Shown: positions 53,446-62,556 of the stretch, piece after piece
Numbering within the stretch: position 1 is the stretch's first letter
Layout of the letters: each line of letters begins with the position of its first letter
Origin: Bacteroidia bacterium
Lineage (GTDB): Bacteria > Bacteroidota > Bacteroidia > UBA4408
NCBI GenBank assembly: GCA_020845635.1
Contig: JADLFI010000003.1
Coordinates: 124,001-188,000 of the forward strand
Reading direction: 5' to 3'
Length of the DNA: 64,000 nucleotides
Made by a program: the position numbers and the translations under genes
The notes under the pieces: model-generated
Databases searched by the model: none
What the model saw: only the letters and a program-made list of their open reading frames with translations
What the model was told of the DNA's origin: nothing

Positions 53446-55926
53446 CTATTTATTTTTGGGTATGTTCAGCAAATTACTGAATAAACGGTAAGCTCCGGGA
53501 ATTCCGGCAGGTAATTCTCTAAAAAATACCAATCCGGTATAAACAAAATTACCTTTCCCGTAAGGGCTCACAATTAAACTACCTTGGTGTGGACTTTCGT
53601 TAGTATCGGCTATGCTTAATAATGGTTGGTAATAACTATCCATTTCGGTGGCAAAGTAAATACCCCTTTCCTGAATCCAATCATCAAAGTCTTTGTTGCT
53701 TATTTTATTAGGCGTATTAAAAACAGGGTGGTTAGGTTGTAAAATATTTACTACAGCATTCTCATCGGTAACCCTATCGCGACTAATAGTAAAAGGATAT
53801 GGTCCTATAACCGCCTTTACAGGCCCTATACGGTTATTAGTGTTGTATTGTACCACCAAATTTCCGCCTTGCTTGATATACTCCATTAGTTTAGGATGAT
53901 AAACCTGAAGACGTTCATTAATGTTATATGCCCTTATTCCGGTAAGAATTGCATTATATTGAGATAAGTCGTCATGCTCAATCATATTATCGCTAAGCTC
54001 AGTAACCTTGTAACCTACTTGTCTTAAACATGCCGAAACTTCGTCTCCTGCCCCATTAATATAACCGATATTATTTCCTTTAATATTAATATTAAGTCCA
54101 ATGAGTTTAACCTCGGCATTGCTTAACACAAACTGTGACGGTATATGATCGTAATCAACTCTATTTATACTCTTGTCAAAAGTTCTATCATCAGCCTTAA
54201 TCAATGCTCTCAGCATAGTACTGCTTTCGGTTGATTGTGGAGTAACCTTTATTTTAACGACCTGTTCATCACCCTTTTTTTCTATTTTTATTTGCTTATC
54301 ATATTTTAAATCAAACCCCGGAGCATCAAGTATTAGCTCTCCCTCAAAGTTTTGTTTGTTGGCTTTCACCACCACATCAATAAAACCTGATTGTTTGTTT
54401 GGATAGACATAAACTTTTTCGGTAAAGTTAATGGTTACCGGAGGTAAGATTTCAAATGGGCGATATATTTCACCTTTTACAGGATCGGTAAATTTATACA
54501 CCAAAGGTCGTGTAATTTCAAGCTCCTCACTACCTATTTGAATATAATAAACAACATTTATAGCTGGGTTATTCTCTGCCTGTCCAATCATCAATTTATC
54601 GGCTACCTCAAAGCGCCCATTTCCATGTTCCCGATCAAGCCAGTAAGGATTAGAATACAAGCATCCTGAATCTAATGTTAATTTATGCGTTAGTGAAAAA
54701 CTTTTATTCCAATCCAATCTCTTTACAACAATCGTATCAACCCTGTTTGTATATGATATCTTGTTGACTTGTATATTTACAGGTGAACGACTCACAGCTT
54801 CAGTTTTAATGATTATATCGCCCCCGGGAACAGCCATATAATCATTAGCCGTATTTTCTATCCACAAGCCCGAACAATCAATAATTATAGACTCAATTTC
54901 TTTTATTTTAATCTTTTTCCAATGAACTGCCATATCATCATCAAAGGGCAAATCATTTATTTTATTTCTAATATTTAAAAGTGCCGGAAGGCTTTCGTAT
55001 GGTTTTTCTAGATTAAAGCTGTTGATGCACTGGTTGATTAAAGTATAAATTTCACTTCCGCCTTTAACTCTATGCCACGAAACATTAATATTCTCAAGTA
55101 AATGCTGCTTACACGAGTCGCCTTGAATTCTTTTAAAATACTCCATTATTTCGCCTCTTTGTTTTGCCGAGCCAAAACCCTGACTCTTGTGCATACTCCT
55201 GCTTTCAGCTGCCAACTCGCCATAACTTTTTCCCAACAAATTGTTATAAACACCTACATCAAAATGCAGTTGACTTTCGGCAGTAGTATTGGTTGTGCCA
55301 AAATTAAAGGTATTCCAGAAAATACTTTTGGCTTGCCAAGCAGGAACATACTTAGTCTGCCAGCTAAACATCATAGGGTTTGCAGCTGCGCTGAAGGCTT
55401 CGAAAGCTAAAATAGCACTAGCTGTATGATGCCCATGTCCGCCTTCGCCAGTAGTAGGAAAACGGCATACAATAATATCGGGTTTAAAATTTCTAATGAC
55501 CCAAACCACATCACTTAATATACTATCATGATTCCAGAAAGAGAAGGTTTCTTCCGGAGTTTTTGAATAACCAAAATCATAGGCTCTTGAAAAATACTGT
55601 TCGGCACCATCAACCCTGCGTGCTGCCAATAACTCCTGAGTGCGTATAAGCCCAAGCATTTCGCCCTGCTCCTTCCCAATTAAATTTTGACCACCATCTC
55701 CGCGAGTTAAACTTAAATATCCGGTACGCACTTTAGCCTCTTTACTAAGGTATGATAAAAGACGGGTGTTTTCATCATCGGGGTGTGCGGCAATGTATAA
55801 TACAGAACCAACAGTATTAAGCTTTTGTAGCGACAACATAATTTCAGCACTACTTCTACTAATTGGTTGTGCAAAATTTATTGAAGAATAAATCAGCAAA
55901 AGAATAAATCCTGTCAACTTTTTCAT
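53446..55926 (-). CDS. PIG-L family deacetylase, large multidomain, exported
   Basis: An 826-residue exported protein. The reading frame extends to a TTG at 55932, but MKKLTGF at 55926 begins a clean signal peptide (cleaved near FAQ, residue 20), so I start there. The PIG-L/LmbE zinc hydrolase domain (about 28-290) has AHPDDE (H48, D50, D51) and the downstream metal motif GHGHH (H164-H167). The remaining 500 residues contain beta-sandwich segments and a C-terminal domain with GNLVVQYNTN and SPYGKGNFVYTGLVFFREL, like glutamine-amidotransferase-type folds in related large PIG-L proteins. PIG-L enzymes remove N-acetyl groups from sugars such as GlcNAc. It heads an operon with the microprotein and the symporter. 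Confidence 0.87.
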   Translation of the reverse strand: MKKLTGFILLLIYSSINFAQPISRSSAEIMLSLQKLNTVGSVLYIAAHPDDENTRLLSYLSKEAKVRTGYLSLTRGDGGQNLIGKEQGEMLGLIRTQELLAARRVDGAEQYFSRAYDFGYSKTPEETFSFWNHDSILSDVVWVIRNFKPDIIVCRFPTTGEGGHGHHTASAILAFEAFSAAANPMMFSWQTKYVPAWQAKSIFWNTFNFGTTNTTAESQLHFDVGVYNNLLGKSYGELAAESRSMHKSQGFGSAKQRGEIMEYFKRIQGDSCKQHLLENINVSWHRVKGGSEIYTLINQCINSFNLEKPYESLPALLNIRNKINDLPFDDDMAVHWKKIKIKEIESIIIDCSGLWIENTANDYMAVPGGDIIIKTEAVSRSPVNIQVNKISYTNRVDTIVVKRLDWNKSFSLTHKLTLDSGCLYSNPYWLDREHGNGRFEVADKLMIGQAENNPAINVVYYIQIGSEELEITRPLVYKFTDPVKGEIYRPFEILPPVTINFTEKVYVYPNKQSGFIDVVVKANKQNFEGELILDAPGFDLKYDKQIKIEKKGDEQVVKIKVTPQSTESSTMLRALIKADDRTFDKSINRVDYDHIPSQFVLSNAEVKLIGLNINIKGNNIGYINGAGDEVSACLRQVGYKVTELSDNMIEHDDLSQYNAILTGIRAYNINERLQVYHPKLMEYIKQGGNLVVQYNTNNRIGPVKAVIGPYPFTISRDRVTDENAVVNILQPNHPVFNTPNKISNKDFDDWIQERGIYFATEMDSYYQPLLSIADTNESPHQGSLIVSPYGKGNFVYTGLVFFRELPAGIPGAYRLFSNLLNIPKNK

Positions 55927-56047
55927 AAACAATCTAAAAATTAATTATTTCAATAAAAATAGTAAAGATAAAGGTTTTCAGAGAATAGTCGGATTTAGAT
56001 AAAAAGCATATTTCAATAATTCAGAGCAATAAAAACTACTGAATCAA

Positions 56048-56419
56048 CTAACTCTCCATTTCATTAATAATCGTTTCAATTTGAGAAAACATATTTTGTT
56101 CTTCAATAGAAATAACATTATCGGCCTTAATAATTTGGTTTAGGTTTTGCAATAATTTTAATCCTTTTTGCTTTTCTTTTAAATGAAAAGGGGCAGCTTC
56201 TTTAATAGCCAACAATCTTTGTTCATAGCTTAACGATTTATATTTTTTATAAACCACACTTACCATCAGCTCATTCTTACCCGAATCTTCAAAACCTTTT
56301 AAATCCATCTTATCAAAAAGAACATCTATTTCAGATGGGGCTAATTGATTATCAGCATTAGCCACACATAAATAGACAAACAAAATATATTCGCTATAAT
56401 TAAAATCTTGTAAAAGCAT
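56048..56419 (-). CDS. TerB-like/DjlA-N-like small helical protein
   Basis: A 123-residue, all-helical acidic protein without a signal peptide. The patterns YLCVANADNQLAPSEIDVL and IKADNVISIEEQNMF each have a D-x-x-L/I-S/P-x-E turn, the double metal-binding-like repeat of the TerB family (tellurite-resistance-associated, related to the DjlA N-terminal domain). Function in most bacteria is unknown. No other ter genes are nearby. It stands alone between PIG-L and the Nudix gene. Confidence 0.7.
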   Translation of the reverse strand: MLLQDFNYSEYILFVYLCVANADNQLAPSEIDVLFDKMDLKGFEDSGKNELMVSVVYKKYKSLSYEQRLLAIKEAAPFHLKEKQKGLKLLQNLNQIIKADNVISIEEQNMFSQIETIINEMES

Positions 56420-56558
56420 AAGCTAAGGTTATCATGAATGAATTGTCACAAATAAAAATAATATCTGCCAGGCAGATAACCTTTCAAATATAATTTCAAT
56501 TTTATCATAATCAAAACGCATAAAGATAAATTATGGTAATTTCAATCCTAAAAATATG

Positions 56559-57197
56559 CTAGGGAAATTTCGTAAGATGTGAAATTTCGTTCATAATCAT
56601 TGCTGTTGCTCCCCAAATTATTTTATCGTCCAATTCGAATGCAGGAATTCTTATTTTAAACCCGTTAGCTACCTCTATTTGTTTGCTGACAATGGCATTG
56701 GGCTTTAAGAAATTATTAATAGGGAATCGTAATACTGATGCTACTTCATGAGTATCTATTTTTAAATTAGGAATATTGGGCAAATAGCCCAAAAAAGGCT
56801 GCACATAAAAGTTACTTACCGGAATATACAAAGGAGATAAGGCTGTAATTAATTCAATATCATTGCTTTTAATTCCGGTATCTTCAAGGGTTTCACGATA
56901 GGCGGTATTTAACAAACTTTGGTCTTGGTTTTCTTTTTTCCCACCCGGAAAACTTATTTGTCCACCATGGCTTCCTTTATAATTGTGCCTTTGGGTAAGT
57001 AATAAGTAAACATTATTATTTTCATAAAACATTAAAGCAAAAACAGCGCTGTGTTTATAATTACTCAGATGTTTTAAATAATCTTTATCATAAAGTCGGT
57101 TTTCGGGTACCAAATACTTATGTGCATCAATTCCCGGCAAGTGCTGAGCGGCTTTTAATTTTATTTGTTGTGCTAATAAAACTAAATCATTGGTCAT
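56559..57197 (-). CDS. Nudix hydrolase, CoA pyrophosphatase (UPF0035) type
   Basis: A 212-residue cytoplasmic hydrolase. The family-specific run LTQRHNYKGSHGGQISFPGG leads into the Nudix box GKKENQDQSLLNTAYRETLED, followed by TGI. REtxED keeps the metal-binding acidic residues though the last E of the canonical EE pair is D. HGGQISFPGG before the box is the CoA-pyrophosphatase signature, so cleavage of CoA or acyl-CoA to phosphopantetheine and 3',5'-ADP is the likely reaction. It lies 47 nt from the glycosyltransferase gene on the same strand, possibly its operon partner. Confidence 0.9.
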   Translation of the reverse strand: MTNDLVLLAQQIKLKAAQHLPGIDAHKYLVPENRLYDKDYLKHLSNYKHSAVFALMFYENNNVYLLLTQRHNYKGSHGGQISFPGGKKENQDQSLLNTAYRETLEDTGIKSNDIELITALSPLYIPVSNFYVQPFLGYLPNIPNLKIDTHEVASVLRFPINNFLKPNAIVSKQIEVANGFKIRIPAFELDDKIIWGATAMIMNEISHLTKFP

Positions 57198-57244
57198 TTT
57201 ACAAAATAATTAAAATTTTGACGGTCATGAAATACATTTTGGCT

Positions 57245-58498
57245 TTATTCTTTCCTGTTAAAGGCCTTGTCTATAAACTTTTTATAGTTTACATCAGCAT
57301 TATACTCTGTTTTCCATTTGTTGTAGGCATTAAGTCTATACCGGCTTTTTTCATGTTGAGCCATATAATAATAGTCTCTTAAATATTGTGCAATAGCTTT
57401 AGGGTTAACATTACTATCCAATAAAAAGCCGTTCTTTTGATGTTCAACAATTTCAGCTACTCCACCCACATTGGTAGATACAACAGGGATACCAAAACTC
57501 ATACATTCCATCATACTTACAGGAATACCCTCAGATGAGCTTGTACTAACAAATAAATCAAATGAATGATTGTTGTAATATTCATAAACTTCAGGAACCG
57601 ACAAATCGCCAACCCAATGTATGCACAGGTTTTGATGCTGCTTTAAAACAACTTGTGCTTCTTGTTTTAATTTATCTGTATGTTCCGGATAATATGCACC
57701 AATATGATGCCACTCTACTTTAAACTCATCAATTTCGGCAATGGCAGCCAATATCAATTCTACTCTTTTTAAGGGATAAATATAACAAACACTAATAATT
57801 CTTAAAGTGTCAGTACTAATATATTCTCTATATTCTCTTGTGTTTCTAATACCAAGGCGGGATACAAATAATTTTGATGCTTCAATGCCAAAATTATAAT
57901 TTGACTTAAAATAATTCATTCCAACCTGTGATATAAAATGAATTTGATTAATATTTACTACGGTACTTTTAAGAAAAGGGATATAGTTTTTAATATGTCG
58001 TTCCTTATAAATATCCAAACTATGCGCTTTGGAAACTTGAATAAAATTAAAGGACTTTTTAAGAAAAGCAGCAGCATAGGCACCTTCAAGCATCCAGTGA
58101 GAATATACAAAATGTAAATCTTTATCTTTCGCAAAGACCGATTGTAACAAACGCTTAAATGCCGCAACTTTTTTAAATTGAATACTAATATGTTTAAATA
58201 AAGTAAAATTTAATTTACCTTGTTTAAAAGCCTCCCAAATCTCACAAACATAATCAGTGCTCAACCAAACAAACTTCTTAAATTTTAATCCATTTGTTTC
58301 AGACTTAATGTTAAGGAGTATAGCGTTTGCAGGCAAAGGACGAACAAGGTCACCTACAATATTGGATGGAACAATATAAACCGTTTTGAATTTGTTACAC
58401 AACATTTCTATTTCTATATCCACATAATAATCAAAAGAGGTATAGGGATAAAAAAGGGTAAACACCAGCGCACTTTCCTGCTTAGGGTCTATTATCAT
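57245..58498 (-). CDS. Glycosyltransferase family 4
   Basis: A 417-residue GT-B fold enzyme. The C-terminal nucleotide-sugar domain shows the usual marks: CYIYPLKRVELILAAIAEI (about 232-250), HHIGAYYPEHTDKL, and the sugar-nucleotide motif EGIPVSMMECMSFGIPVVST, with two acidic residues (E and E) in an EX7E arrangement, followed by NVGGVAEIV. The N-terminal acceptor domain has HFVYSHWMLEGAYAAAF. Donor and acceptor are unknown. It stands at the left edge of the glycan cluster and is divergent from the methyltransferase gene. Confidence 0.92.
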   Translation of the reverse strand: MIIDPKQESALVFTLFYPYTSFDYYVDIEIEMLCNKFKTVYIVPSNIVGDLVRPLPANAILLNIKSETNGLKFKKFVWLSTDYVCEIWEAFKQGKLNFTLFKHISIQFKKVAAFKRLLQSVFAKDKDLHFVYSHWMLEGAYAAAFLKKSFNFIQVSKAHSLDIYKERHIKNYIPFLKSTVVNINQIHFISQVGMNYFKSNYNFGIEASKLFVSRLGIRNTREYREYISTDTLRIISVCYIYPLKRVELILAAIAEIDEFKVEWHHIGAYYPEHTDKLKQEAQVVLKQHQNLCIHWVGDLSVPEVYEYYNNHSFDLFVSTSSSEGIPVSMMECMSFGIPVVSTNVGGVAEIVEHQKNGFLLDSNVNPKAIAQYLRDYYYMAQHEKSRYRLNAYNKWKTEYNADVNYKKFIDKAFNRKE

Positions 58499-58591
58499 TT
58501 ATAATTTTTTGAAATGCAATATTATCAATAAGTTTATTTCTTTTAAAAAAAATTATAGACTATCAGCAATAAACCTACATATTTCAGGTCA

Positions 58592-58622
58592 TTTGACTGT
58601 CTTAATATTTCATATATATTTG
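58592..58622 (+). promoter_or_regulatory. Consensus promoter for the first methyltransferase gene
   Basis: TTTG at 58592-58595, 19-nt spacer, TATATTTG at 58615-58622. Both elements are exact; the -7 box ends 23 nt before the ATG. Confidence 0.78.
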
Positions 58623-58645
58623 TAGTCAATAAACAATTTTAATTA

Positions 58646-59467
58646 ATGATTAAAAAGATATACCGAAGGCTCGTTGTTATTGCGTTGAACAATTTATTGG
58701 TAAACCAAGTATTAATTTTCTTCAAGAAAGATGATCTTCTAAAGAAGTTGTTCCAAAAATGGAAATCTGAAAACTATAACACTATTCATTCTTTAGCTTA
58801 TGATGAAAGCAAATCGTTAGCCGAGAATGTTGGGTACAGTAATATTCCCGAAATTATGGAGTCTATTGAAGCGCAAAAGAAAAGGCTGCATGACTTTGCA
58901 TTAGTTAATTTAAAACCAGGAGATGAAGTGCTTGACGTAGGATGCGGACTTGGACTCTTTATGGATGTTTTTAATCAAGAAATAAAGATAAACGGTATAG
59001 AACTCAATGCCGAGTTTATTAAACATACTCAAAAACGCTTTCCACATGCGCAATTCTTTTTGGGCGATTTTTTGACTTATAATTTTGATAAGAAATTTAA
59101 ACTTATTTATTTTTTTGGAGTAATTATGTATTTCGAACCAAGTAAAATTGAAACTCTATTTAAAAAGGTATTCGATTTGCTAGAAGAAAATGGAATTATT
59201 TACTTCCAATATCAACATGCGGTAAGACCTTTAGACTTATATTTTGCCAACCTGTCGTATATAAAATATTCTCCTCGCTTTATCGAAAAAAGAATAAAAA
59301 AATATTTTGATATAGAAGTGCATGAACATGCATTTGACAAAAGAACTTTTACAGGTTATGACCCTAAACCGTACTATTTTCCGGATGGTACAAATACCCG
59401 AACAGATACCAATTTGAACAATTATATTATGATTGCCCGTAAAAAGAAATCAGGGCTTGAAATTTAA
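58646..59467 (+). CDS. Class I SAM-dependent methyltransferase
   Basis: A 273-residue enzyme. The SAM-binding motif I EVLDVGCGLGLF starts at about residue 94, motif II is in ELNAEFIKHTQKRF, and the post-core region includes IIYFQYQHAVRPLD, typical of methyltransferase domain proteins in sugar or lipid biosynthesis. An N-terminal helical region of about 90 residues precedes the core. Acceptor unknown; in this cluster a sugar or an intermediate is likely. Its 3' end overlaps the convergent DegT-type gene by 18 nt. A consensus promoter precedes it. Confidence 0.9.
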   Translation: MIKKIYRRLVVIALNNLLVNQVLIFFKKDDLLKKLFQKWKSENYNTIHSLAYDESKSLAENVGYSNIPEIMESIEAQKKRLHDFALVNLKPGDEVLDVGCGLGLFMDVFNQEIKINGIELNAEFIKHTQKRFPHAQFFLGDFLTYNFDKKFKLIYFFGVIMYFEPSKIETLFKKVFDLLEENGIIYFQYQHAVRPLDLYFANLSYIKYSPRFIEKRIKKYFDIEVHEHAFDKRTFTGYDPKPYYFPDGTNTRTDTNLNNYIMIARKKKSGLEI

Positions 59468-60499
59468 TAGTTTATCGGCTATACGTTTTATTTCATCAAG
59501 AGGTATTGACTGTTCGCACGAAATCTCAAAGAAACTTTTGGCGTATTGCTTAAAATACGGAATATTTTCAGCTGTAACATCAAAAATATCGTTTCCTATG
59601 CAATAAAAAGGAATTTGTTCTTTCATTAAATATTGCTGAAAACTTTGCTCATGCCCGAACGCAGAGATAACATACTTAAAGCTTAAAGAAGGAACTTGTG
59701 GTAATGGATTATTTATATACTCATTCTGTCTGCAAGCCATATCTATTATTTCCCAACGCTTTTCTCGTTCGGCAGTAATAGCCTCAAAATTGTTAATCAT
59801 ATATCCTGCCAGTTTTTTCTGAAAAGTGCTCATTTGTGTAATTGGATTCCTATGTCCAATGAACTTATCCATAACTTTCTCTATAAATAATTCTATAGAA
59901 TTTCTTTGATAACCATACAACCGTGAATTCACAAAGAAATGCGCTCTGATATCTTGAACAATATTAGCTGATGGGAGTTTTACATTTATTAGTTGATTAC
60001 CTCTCCACCTGATAATGGCTCCTCCTGCTGCCGTAGTTGATTTGCCAGGACCAAAAGAATAAACCTTTGGAAAATTATCATGAAACTGATTCTCATCTAG
60101 GCCATAACTTTGAGCCAAATCGTGAATAAGCAATATGTTATTTAGTAAACAATATTCTTCCACCATCTTAGTATCAGGATGCAAATATCCGTACAAATGA
60201 ACTAAAACAACCACTGCAACATTTGCTTCTTTCAACTTTTCAGGAACATAAGCACTATGAAAAGTTCCATCACTCTTCAAGTCTAAATAATAAGGAACAC
60301 ATCCGGCATTTGTAACAGCTCTTTTAACCGAATGACAAACAAAAGCCGGTATAGCCACCTTTACTCCGGGTCTCAAGTTAGTGCTTTGTAAAATAATTTG
60401 AATTGCATGTTCACCACAGCTCACAGTAAACTCATCAATAGCAGTGCTGTTTATATAATCATTTTTGCTTTTTATGGCTCCCGGAAAATAATACCTCAT
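59450..60499 (-). CDS. DegT/DnrJ/EryC1/StrS-type PLP aminotransferase
   Basis: A 349-residue PLP fold-type I protein. The Schiff-base lysine is K153 in SFGPGKSTTAAGGA, and the pyridine-nitrogen aspartate is D127 in LIHDLAQSYG. The early PAFVCHSVKRAV and DLKSDGTF segments match the family. Members transaminate keto-sugars or, in some lineages, bind PLP for other modifications. The C-terminal part is somewhat divergent, so the substrate is not predictable. The start overlaps the stop of the methyltransferase gene upstream by 4 nt (ATGA), so both are co-translated. Confidence 0.86.
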   Translation of the reverse strand: MRYYFPGAIKSKNDYINSTAIDEFTVSCGEHAIQIILQSTNLRPGVKVAIPAFVCHSVKRAVTNAGCVPYYLDLKSDGTFHSAYVPEKLKEANVAVVVLVHLYGYLHPDTKMVEEYCLLNNILLIHDLAQSYGLDENQFHDNFPKVYSFGPGKSTTAAGGAIIRWRGNQLINVKLPSANIVQDIRAHFFVNSRLYGYQRNSIELFIEKVMDKFIGHRNPITQMSTFQKKLAGYMINNFEAITAEREKRWEIIDMACRQNEYINNPLPQVPSLSFKYVISAFGHEQSFQQYLMKEQIPFYCIGNDIFDVTAENIPYFKQYAKSFFEISCEQSIPLDEIKRIADKLLNFKP

Positions 60500-61287
60500 T
60501 TTACTATATGAATCAATTGTGAATCTTGTCCCATTTTTTCAAAATGAATATTTTTAAGCCCTTTCTTATGGAAAAATTGATATAAGGGTTGTACATAACC
60601 AATATCGTAACGCTTAACCTCTATGGGCTTTTCAATTAATCGGGCTTGTTCAAAATCAATACCGCGTAGTGAACTAACCATAATGATTTGCTTTGTGCTA
60701 ATGGATAACACTTTTTCTAAAAACGACTCTATTTTATCGGGATAAATATAATCTATAGCTCCAAAAACAGTAACAATATCAAAGTGCTCTTTAATCTCAT
60801 CAACTTGATGTACCTGAAAGAAAAGATTATTGTTGGTAAATCTTTTTTTTGCCTCTTCTATAATTTTCTCTGAAATATCAATACCCAAAACCTTACTGAC
60901 ATGAGGCAAGGCACTGGTTCGTGCACAAAATTCGCCCCATCCACAACCTACATCCAATACAGTTTCAAGATGTGAATCTTCAATATTTTTAATGGCGTAC
61001 TTAAAATATAAATTCTCGTTATGAATACTATTATTAAACCAAACATAACCCAAATCGCTCTGCCAAAAAGCCCTTTGATAGTTATCAGAACCTGCAACTT
61101 CCATAAACTCACTATGGGTAAAGTGATGTTTGCTCATATATATGTTAAGCCTACTTAAAGCCATGCGCCCATAGCGACTATTGCGCAACTCATGATTTAC
61201 GGCAGCTTTAAAAAGACTTTTTCGGTATGTTTTATTACTTAATAAAATTCCAAAAAACAAATCAACCGACTTACTTAATAACAACAT
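60496..61287 (-). CDS. Class I SAM-dependent methyltransferase
   Basis: A 263-residue methyltransferase with motif I VLDVGCGWGEF at about 110-120, motif II in VLGIDISEKIIEEAKKRF, and motif III-like DIVTVFGAIDYIYPDKIESF. It resembles the one at 58646-59467 in the motif III region (FFGVIMYFEPSKIETL), suggesting a related role. The acceptor is unknown. First gene of a two-gene minus-strand unit with the DegT-type aminotransferase. About 230 nt of AT-rich sequence to its right separates it from the FemAB-like gene and carries no exact promoter. Confidence 0.9.
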   Translation of the reverse strand: MLLLSKSVDLFFGILLSNKTYRKSLFKAAVNHELRNSRYGRMALSRLNIYMSKHHFTHSEFMEVAGSDNYQRAFWQSDLGYVWFNNSIHNENLYFKYAIKNIEDSHLETVLDVGCGWGEFCARTSALPHVSKVLGIDISEKIIEEAKKRFTNNNLFFQVHQVDEIKEHFDIVTVFGAIDYIYPDKIESFLEKVLSISTKQIIMVSSLRGIDFEQARLIEKPIEVKRYDIGYVQPLYQFFHKKGLKNIHFEKMGQDSQLIHIVK

Positions 61288-61524
61288 AAATTAATTCAAT
61301 TACTTATATTTACTTATCAATACCTCCAATAAAAACATCAATCAAAACAGTTCAAATAATCATAAAAAAATAAGCTTAACGACCATTTCACATCATGACT
61401 AAACTATGCAAAGTAACAAAATATATCTCATTCAGATTATTTTATTTTTTATCGCTCAAATTTCCTCAGAATATCTCTATTTTTTTTTCTTATTTTGCAA
61501 ATTCTTTTACCTGATAAGTTACTT

Positions 61525-62556
61525 GTGATAGTAGAAATTATAGACCCAAATACTTTTTCCGGATTTAATCATTTATATCCTAATGATTATCCTATCTTTT
61601 TTACTCCAAACTACCACCGCTTTGAGCAGAATAGTGGTTTCAAAACCGGGTTCATTCATCATGACAATAAGATATTTATGCCTTTCAGGATTTATCATAA
61701 GTGGGTGTTTAATTTTATGCAAATTATGTATCCGCCAATGTGTAAGGGCGAAAGATTAGGACATGAAGAAGAGAGAGTTTTTTTGAACAAAGCCGTAGAA
61801 GTATTAAAATCAGAAAAAAAATACCATCGCATTATTCAACCTTATGTGTGGGATGTTTTTTATGCTTACCCCGACAATGCAGTATCGTGCCCTTTCGGAC
61901 AGTTGTATTCCGAGCTGGATAATAAAACGATGGAGGATATTTTTAATGAATTTTCACCAAAATACAGAAATGCTATACGTAAAGTAAGCAGCTTTCAAAA
62001 TGCTGTGAGTGTTAGACACAATACTCAAGAGCTACAAGCTTTTTATGAAGTCTATAAAGATGTTCATGCCCGACAGAATGTTTATTACGACACTATTCAA
62101 CATTTTGAGCGAATGCAGCAATATTTAGGTAAAGATAATTTTTTATTGACCAACCTATATTTTAATGATATTTTGGAAGGGGGTGCTATTGTAAGCTATA
62201 CTTCAAAAGAGGCTAATTATCTATATGGAGGCGCCAAAAACCCTACCCAGCAAAATGGCAGTATTAAATTACTTCAATACGAAATTATCAAGTTTTTAAA
62301 GAACAAGCAGGTGAAAAAATATATCTGGGGCGGATGCCGCCTGAGTGATGTTACAGGCACCAAACAGCAAGGTATGCAAGAGTTTAAACTACGGTTTGGA
62401 GCTAAAGTCAAAAAAGGTTATTTATGGAAACTTGATATAAACAGCACCTATTGCCTGATATACGATTGGATGATTGCCACCCAGCAAAGACTCAAAGGGC
62501 AAAAACCTGTTGTTGATGTTATTGATTACGAAAAAAACAGAGAAGTAATTTTATGA
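61525..62556 (+). CDS. FemAB/GNAT-like transferase
   Basis: About 343 residues, a GNAT-fold transferase of the FemAB/Acetyltransf_6 type. Recognisable parts are the FSPKYRNAIRKVSSF segment, VHARQNVYYD, the GAIVSYTSKEANYLYGGA strand pair, and NGSIKLLQYEIIKFLKN, with RLSDVTGTKQQGMQEFKLRFG, the canonical GTKxxFGG-like C-terminal segment. Family members move aminoacyl or acyl groups to peptidoglycan precursors or polysaccharide sugars. No ATG is near the 5' end: the frame has TTG at 61495 and GTG at 61525. I prefer GTG because TTATTTTG at 61490-61497, a near -7 box, would put the transcript start after the TTG. The stop overlaps the next gene by 4 nt. Confidence 0.8.
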   Translation: MIVEIIDPNTFSGFNHLYPNDYPIFFTPNYHRFEQNSGFKTGFIHHDNKIFMPFRIYHKWVFNFMQIMYPPMCKGERLGHEEERVFLNKAVEVLKSEKKYHRIIQPYVWDVFYAYPDNAVSCPFGQLYSELDNKTMEDIFNEFSPKYRNAIRKVSSFQNAVSVRHNTQELQAFYEVYKDVHARQNVYYDTIQHFERMQQYLGKDNFLLTNLYFNDILEGGAIVSYTSKEANYLYGGAKNPTQQNGSIKLLQYEIIKFLKNKQVKKYIWGGCRLSDVTGTKQQGMQEFKLRFGAKVKKGYLWKLDINSTYCLIYDWMIATQQRLKGQKPVVDVIDYEKNREVIL

